This document shows positions 57,677-64,000 of a stretch of DNA of 64,000 nucleotides, piece by piece; position 1 is the first letter of the stretch; every line of letters starts with the position of its first letter. The DNA comes from [Phialemoniopsis] sp. UDSM-2020 (taxonomy: Eukaryota > Ascomycota > Sordariomycetes > Thyridiales > Thyridiaceae): positions 2,604,001 through 2,668,000 of the forward strand of contig JAEILZ010000004.1 of the NCBI GenBank assembly GCA_018873225.1, written 5' to 3'. A model generated the notes under the pieces. It did no database searches, was not told the DNA's origin, and worked only from the letters and a program-made list of their open reading frames with translations. A program made the translations under genes and the position numbers.

Positions 57677-60600
57677 ATGGACCACATACGCATGGACCCG
57701 GGCTTCCAGATGCCCGGGATGGCGCCGCCGCCCCAGCTGATCAATCAACCGCCCCAGATCTTTGGTGGCTATGACGGACTGTCGCTGCAACAATTGCCTC
57801 CGGATATGACGGCGCACATGTTTGGCGACCCGAACACGCTCTTGGACGATGCGAACGAGGCGAAGCGGAGGAGGATAGCGAGGGTGAGTCGCTCATGCAA
57901 CACCCCTCCCGGGGAGCGAGACTGCGGGCGATAGCCTGCTCGCAGCCCTGCCGGCCGGTCCGGAAATTGTTTAGCTTGTATATGAGCAGCCTGGCTAACC
58001 TCTGTGCGCCCAAACTGTAGGCTTGCGATATGTGCAGGAAGAAGAAAATCAAGTGCGACGGCAAGATGCCCGCCTGCACGCACTGTATCAACTACAAGAC
58101 CGAATGCGTCTTCACGCAGGTCGAGAAGAAGCGAAGTCCGCCGAAAGGGTACGTTCAGACCTTGATACCTGCAGTCCTGGTTTAGGATTCGGCAAGCTTA
58201 CCGATTCGTATAGGGCCAAGTATATCGAGGGACTCGAGAACCGGCTGGGCCGCATGGAGAGTCTCCTGAGGCTATCGGGTAGGTTACTCTCAATCGGAGC
58301 GTATGGGCTACCCGGTCCGTGGACTAACACGATGCTTCAGGGCTACTCGGCGACGACGATAATGGAGCAACAGATTTGGGAACGCTTGAGAAGAAGCTGG
58401 CGGAGAAGACGCGAGAGTCAAGGCAGGCTTCGCAAGCAGCCCTCTCGAACCCGACATCTCCGTCGCAAACGGCATCTGCCCAGGACGAGAAGTCCACACC
58501 GCAAAGCGCTTTGACATCGCCCGAACCCGTCAAAGATAAGGAAGAGAATCGCAAGTCGGTCACTTCTGACAGGCCCGCTGAGAAAGAGGAGGAGGAGGTC
58601 GAGGCGCTATCCGAGATGATGTGCTCGCTGGTGACAAACAACCAAGGAGAGACACGATATATCGGTATGCTCATACACAGATGACCTTGCGAGGCAGAGT
58701 AGTGCAAGTACTGACGTGAAGACGCAGGATCCTCTTCTGGCTTCTCCATCTTCTCTCCCAAGGGCATCCAGTGGGTCAATGAAAAGACTGGCGACGCCTC
58801 CTTCCAGCAGATGATTTCTGATGTCTCTCTGGAGGACCACAAGTGGCACAACTGGAAGCCCGAAGTGTTCTCCGATTTGTTCAGCCGGCCTGTTTTCAGG
58901 CCACTACCTCAAAAGCCGGAAGCCATGTCGCTGCTGAAGGACTACTTTGAGAACTTCAACTGCATGTTCCCGTTGTTTCATCAGCCGACCTTTATGTACC
59001 TGGTTGAGAGACAGTACTCCGATAACCCGTACGCAGGATCTGGATGGTGGGCTAGTCTGAATGTTGCATTTGCCATCGCTCACCGACTCCGTGTAATGAG
59101 CAAGCTGGTACCGGCCGAAGAAGACGAGAAGGCTTGGGCGTATCTGAAGAACGCCATGGCCGTCTTTTCCGAATTAACCATGCGGAACACCGACCTGCTG
59201 AGCGTGCAGGCCCTTCTTGGAATGGCCCTGTTCATGCAGGGAACGCCGAATCCTCAGCCCTCGTTCTTGCTGATTGCTGCAGCCATTAGGTTGGCCCATA
59301 GCATCGGCCTCCACAAGCGCGGCACCGGCTTCAATCTGAACCCCATCGAAATCGAGCAGCGGAAGAGGGTGTTTTGGATCGCGTACATGCTCGACAAGGA
59401 CCTTTGTCTTCGCTCGGGGCGCCCTCCTGCGCAAGACGATGACGACATGAATGTGGATCTGCCCGATGCCGATCCGGAGGATAACATTGGCAATATTCCA
59501 CTGTCTGATGGAAAGGGCAAGATGAACCTCTTCAGAGTCCTCTGCGAATTTGCTCTGATCGAGAGCAAGGTCTACAATCGATTATATTCGACAAAGGCTA
59601 CAAAGCAGACAGATGGCGAGCTGCTGAACACGATAGGAGAGCTAGACCAAGAGTTGGAAGAGTGGAAAGACCGAATCCCGATCGACTTTAGGCCCGAGCA
59701 CGAGATCAAAGCATCTCATACGCCACTGATTCTGCATGTCGTCATGCTACACTTCACCTACTACAACTGCTTGACTACGATTCATCGCATGTCGATCCAC
59801 CACGGGTTCTGGACGAGTCGTCTGTCCAATTATGCTATCCAAGGCCTGAACACACGGCCGCTAAACCCACGAGTGTTCTCTTCAGCGGCGCTATGTACAT
59901 CAGCTGCGCGGGCGTCTATCTCCCTGCTCAAATACATCCCTCAAGGTGACTTTCAATGTGTTTGGTAAGTATCCCTCAAAGCATCTCGATCTTTATGAGA
60001 TATTGTCTCTAACATTCGATCACAGGTTGATCTTATACTTCCCCGTCTCGGCGCTCGTCACCTTGTTTGGAAACATCATCCAGAACCCAATGGATCCAAG
60101 AGCTCGATCGGACTCAAGATTGATGAACTTGGTGGTGACATTCCTGTCTATGCTGGGCCAGGAGGCCGAGAGTGGCGGTGTCCACCGTATGCTCGGCGTG
60201 TGCTCTGAATTCGAGCGGATCGCGAAACTTGTCATCGACAAGGCCGAGAAGGACAACTCGGGTCGGCGAAAGCGGAAGAGTCACGACCCAACCACAGCTC
60301 CCAAGCCGGCAACGACTACTCCTGCGACCTCGCAATCGGCTGCTGCCAAGATGACTCAGACGCCACGGCCGTCTTCGGCAAGCACCCCCAAGCCGCCGAT
60401 GCAGAATGCGACACCGAGCAGCACTACGAATGGGCAATTATCACCGCCAGTAGACGCCGCGTCGATCAAGAGTACTTTCAGCCCCATGACCGCATCAATG
60501 AGCCAGCATTCGTCTCCTGCCATGGCGGCCTCGAATTGGCAACCAGACTTTAGCTCCCTGAACGGCAATGGCGCGCCGCCTGATTTCTCACAGTTTGGCG

Positions 60601-60776
60601 ATATCTCGAATTTCGGACTGACTGGCGGGCTGCACTCGCCTGCCATGCAGAACGGTATGTTTGGCCAGCCGATGCTGCCTCAGGACCTGTTCTCGCTGCC
60701 CATGACGCTGGATTGGGACTGGGCAGAGATGAGCGGTGGTGCATATCCGAGTATAGAGAATGGCGCGCAACGGTGA
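57677..60776 (+). CDS. Zn2Cys6 transcription factor with Fungal_trans domain
   Basis: Six exons: 57677-57883, 58021-58148, 58214-58278, 58341-58664, 58728-59964 and 60026-60776, giving 903 residues. The zinc cluster is split from its N-terminus by intron 1 and spans Cys71-Cys98 (CX2CX6CX6CX2CX6C), followed by basic residues (VEKKR) and a short coiled coil ([20 protein letters not shown]) likely for dimerisation. The PF04082-type regulatory domain lies about residues 265-560, with the typical [23 protein letters not shown] block. The C-terminal 200 residues are Ser/Thr/Pro/Gln-rich and end in an acidic, aromatic patch (LDWDWAEMS) that may activate transcription. I do not recognise the specific regulator; known XlnR, AmyR and GaaR clusters look different. 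The exon chain keeps frame at all five junctions. Confidence 0.9.
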
Positions 60777-61584
60777 CAGTGATTTTTTTCACGGCTGCAA
60801 AAAGGGGGTTTCAGGGGGGCATATCGTGGGCATCTACGGAGTTTACTGAGGATTGAGTGGTTTTTTCTGTGCAACCTATGTTTGAATCATGTTTTTTCTA
60901 CGAAGCAAGGCATCTCCACTATAGGCGGTTTTTTTCTTTCTTCCTCCTGATTCTTTTTTTTTCTCATGATGGATGACACGGCTGTAATGCTTTCTATTTT
61001 TGTGTCTCAGACATCTAAGGCGGTGATGATTTTATCTGCTATGATTGCCTTGGACTTGATGTTTTAGCACTGTAATTTAACACGGGTGATACTGCGGTTC
61101 AAGGATGTAATGGAAATCACAATCGATGACATGGTTAAGTCACATTCAAAGTGTGAATCTGCAATATGATGTTGTAATAGAGGCTGGGAGGTTTTAAGGT
61201 CTTAGCTCCGCGCCGAGGCATCTCGGATTGGCCTTGACTAAGCCGCATCACGTGGTGCCGGGCCAGTTCCTAAACCTCATCCAGCCTAGCTTTTTGGGTC
61301 CAATCATCATCACGCCTCACAAGATCATTTCTCGAGCTTTCGCATACCTTCTCTCTGCCTTGCGGATCTCCAAATCACACATTGGTGCACGACGCATCAC
61401 AGGGAAACAAAGGGCTTTCTGCCCTGCAAGGAGAGTCTTTTTCTGTTGCAAGGAATTGTGTAGGCGCCCCTCCAATGAGATAGCGTCCGTCGCAGCTTTT
61501 CCTTGTTTCCCCCTTCTTCCTCAACCTTTTTTTTGCATCGCCTGATTTTCCGCACCTTCCGATCGCCAACCCACAAAGGAAGCA
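60777..61584. other. Intergenic, 3' region and promoter of AFG3
   Basis: T-rich sequence after the regulator stop codon, then the promoter and CT-rich leader of the protease gene. No other gene seen. Confidence 0.55.
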
Positions 61585-64000
61585 ATGACGACGTTTCTTC
61601 GCCCAACCACGCGGCAGATCGCGCGGTTGGCAGCCCAGTCCTTCCGGACGACAGCGAGGCCGAGTGTCGGTATTTCGAGGTTATCGAGAACACAGCTACC
61701 CGCCTGCGCGCGTCAAATACCGCGGTTCTACTCCTCCGAGTCACCGAAGAAGCCCGAGAGCAACTCAAACAAGAACAAGAAGGATGCTCAGGACAAGAGC
61801 AAGGAGGTGAATGGCGCCAAGAAAGAGGAGGTATCTGGCGAGGACGGCGAGGATGGCAAGGTCAAGTCCGAGGCCACCGAGGAGACCAAAGACACCCTTC
61901 CACCTGGATGCGTCTACCTCAGTGACGAGGAGCTTAAAGCCTTGATGGAGGCGTTGTCTAGGGTGCCGCCTTCTCAGGCTAAGTTCGTGAGCGAGGTCAT
62001 CCAGGACATCCGGAAGTACGGCGCACCTGTCGAGCTGCGAGAGCTGTTGGTCAAGTTCAAGGACCAAGGCCTTAGTGTGGCGGATACCATGAAGGTGCTG
62101 CGTACCACGCAGCTGCTGGCGCAGCGCATAGGCGAGGCGAAGAAGGGAAAGGCAACCGACGACATGTTCGACTCCAACGAGCCGCGGAACCCTTTCGCCT
62201 CCGGCCAACAGCAGCAGCAGGGCAACCAGGGTTCTGAGCAAGGAAAGCAGGGCAAGGGTGGACCGAACAAGGACCAGCCAAGGGTGAGGGTATTCGACGG
62301 CAGCGACTTCATGACATGGGCCGTTGGCGCAATGCTCCTTTATCCTCTCTACTCCATGGTCTTCCCTGGCGAGTCGAGCCGCGAGATCACCTGGCAGGAG
62401 TTGCGCAGGAATTTCCTGAACAAGGGTCTCGTTGAGAAGCTTGTTGTCATCAAGGACCGTGTGCGTGTCGAGCTCAATCGCGAGGCCACTCAGCAGATGT
62501 ACCCCGACTCCGTTGCTGCCCAACCCGGCTTCCACTACTACTTCACCATTGGCTCTGTTGATGCTTTCGAGAGGAGAGTGGAGGAGGCTCAGGACGAGCT
62601 CGACATCCCGCCATCTGAGAGGATCCCAGTCAGTTACATGACCGAGGGCATGCTCAGCAGCTTCCTTCTCGCATTTGGCCCTACTCTCATGATCGTTGGT
62701 CTGCTCTACTGGATGTCCAGGAGAGCTGGCGGCGGCATGGGTGGCGGCTCTAGCGGAGTGTTCGGTTTCGGCAAGAGCAAGGCTAAGCGCTTCAACCACG
62801 AGTCTGCCGTCAAGGTCAAGTTCGCCGATGTCGCTGGTATGGACGAGGCCAAGTTGGAGATCATGGAATTCGTCAGCTTCCTCAAGACCCCTGAGAAGTT
62901 CCAGCGTCTAGGCGCCAAGATTCCCCGCGGTGCCATTCTCGCTGGTCCTCCTGGTACTGGTAAAACCCTGCTCGCCAAGGCCACTGCTGGCGAGTCCGGT
63001 GTGCCGTTCTTCAGCGTCAGTGGTTCCGAGTTCGTGGAGATGTTTGTTGGTGTTGGTGCGTCGCGTGTGAGGGATCTTTTTGCCACCGCTCGCAAGAACT
63101 CGCCTTGCATCATCTTCATCGATGAGATCGACGCTATCGGAAAGTCTCGTAGTGACGGAAGCCGGTTCGGCGGCAACGAGGAACGCGAGGCTACGCTCAA
63201 CCAGATTCTGACTGAAATGGATGGTTTCAACACTTCTGAGCAGGTGGTCGTTCTCGCTGGCACCAACAGGCCCGACATTCTTGACAAGGCGCTCATGCGA
63301 CCTGGTCGTTTCGATCGTCACATCAACATTGACCGGCCCACGATGAAGGGACGGCAGGATATCTTCAAGGTCCACTTGAAGAAGATCACGACGAACGAGG
63401 ACCTCGAATACCTGACTGGCAGACTTGCAGCTTTGACACCTGGCTTCGCTGGCGCTGACATTGCCAACGCCGTCAACGAAGCTGCCCTCATTGGTAAGAT
63501 TCCACCTCCTCACTTTCAGGCGCTACGTTCAACTTACTAACTTTCAAACAGCTGCCAGAGCCAACGCCACCAGCGTCGAGATGATCCACTTCGAGCAGGC
63601 TATCGAGCGTGTCATTGGCGGTCTTGAGCGCAAGTCCCTCGTTCTTAACCCCGAGGAGAAGCGCACCGTTGCCTACCACGAGGCTGGCCATGCTATCTGC
63701 GGTTGGTACTTCAAGTACGCCGACCCTCTGCTGAAGGTCTCCATCATCCCCCGCGGCTCGGGTGCTCTGGGTTATGCGCAGTACCTGCCCCAGGGCGACG
63801 CCTACCTCATGACTGTCAACCAGCTCATGGACCGAATGGCCATGACCCTCGGCGGCCGTATCTCGGAGGAGATCCACTTCCCTACTGTCACGTCCGGCGC
63901 TAGCGACGACTTCCGCAAGGTTACCCGCATGGCTACGACCATGGTGACCGAGTGGGGCATGTCGGAGAAGCTGGGCCCCCTGCACTTCAAGCGCGACCAG
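61585..64000 (+). CDS. AFG3: Mitochondrial m-AAA protease Afg3, C-terminus beyond the window
   Basis: Exons 61585-63493 and 63552-64000 (open at the edge) give 786 residues so far. The N-terminus is a presequence with many Arg and Ser residues and a probable cleavage near RFYSS (residues 47-51). A charged linker precedes two membrane helices (about 243-261 and 357-377) with an intermembrane-space domain between them. The AAA domain has Walker A GPPGTGKT (454-461), Walker [12 protein letters not shown] and the second region of homology ending MRPGRFDR. The zinc-protease motif HEAGH is at 679-683. Residues such as GASRVRDLF, and [16 protein letters not shown] after the splice, favour Afg3 over its partner Yta12. 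It degrades and processes inner-membrane proteins from the matrix side. A poly-Gln run lies near residue 210. Confidence 0.95.

Noticed and set aside
1..64000. CRISPR arrays, bacterial operons, integrated viruses or intact transposons.
   Set aside because: No regularly spaced repeats, transposase, reverse transcriptase or viral proteins were seen; the gene structure is fungal throughout.

Overview
This window is nuclear DNA of a filamentous ascomycete, most likely a Sordariomycete. The signs are short introns (about 50-100 bases, GT..AG, CTAAC-type branch points), Zn2Cys6 regulators with Pezizomycotina-only domains, CT-rich leaders, and orthologues of conserved fungal proteins. No operons, rRNA, tRNA or intact transposon was seen. 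I rebuilt the exon models by hand, checking that reading frames stay open across each splice. They have not been tested against transcripts.

Layout. 1-2.7 kb: no gene seen. 2.8-4.1 kb (+): a five-exon DUF6594-like membrane protein. 4.6-6.6 kb (-): a BAHD acyltransferase related to trichothecene 3-O-acetyltransferases. 7.6-9.0 kb (-) and 12.4-13.3 kb (+): a divergent pair encoding a D-galacturonate reductase (gaaA-like) and a 2-keto-3-deoxy-L-galactonate aldolase (gaaC-like), two steps of pectin-sugar catabolism, separated by a 3.4 kb intergenic region with a striking repeated element. 14.3-16.0 kb (-): a Tda3-like FAD oxidoreductase. 17.2-18.1 kb (+): a thiol (glutathione) peroxidase with two candidate starts, the longer adding a mitochondrial-type presequence. 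18.1-29.3 kb: 11 kb with no convincing gene. 29.3-31.9 kb (+): a Zn2Cys6 regulator, possibly the conidiation regulator fluffy.

34.1-34.9 kb (+): Nop16, ribosome biogenesis. 35.2-36.2 kb (-): a MARVEL-type four-helix membrane protein. 38.2-39.9 kb (+): a 14-helix MFS transporter with a vacuolar-type dileucine signal. 40.5-42.6 kb (+): Cdc16/Apc6 of the anaphase-promoting complex. 45.3-46.5 kb (+): Mediator subunit Med19/Rox3. 47.4-49.6 kb (-): an alpha/beta hydrolase whose catalytic residues are separated by a long charged coil. 52.5-54.0 kb (+): a Ser/Thr-rich single-pass surface protein. 57.7-60.8 kb (+): a six-exon Zn2Cys6 regulator with an 0.8 kb ATG-free upstream stretch. 61.6 kb to the end (+): the mitochondrial m-AAA protease Afg3, cut by the window edge.

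Most genes are unrelated housekeeping or regulatory loci. The gaaA/gaaC pair is the only clear functional cluster. The most interesting signals are regulatory: the perfect inverted repeat plus third copy between gaaA and gaaC, the leaky-scanning arrangement of the peroxidase, an in-frame optional intron in Med19, and the contrasting leaders of the two Zn2Cys6 genes.
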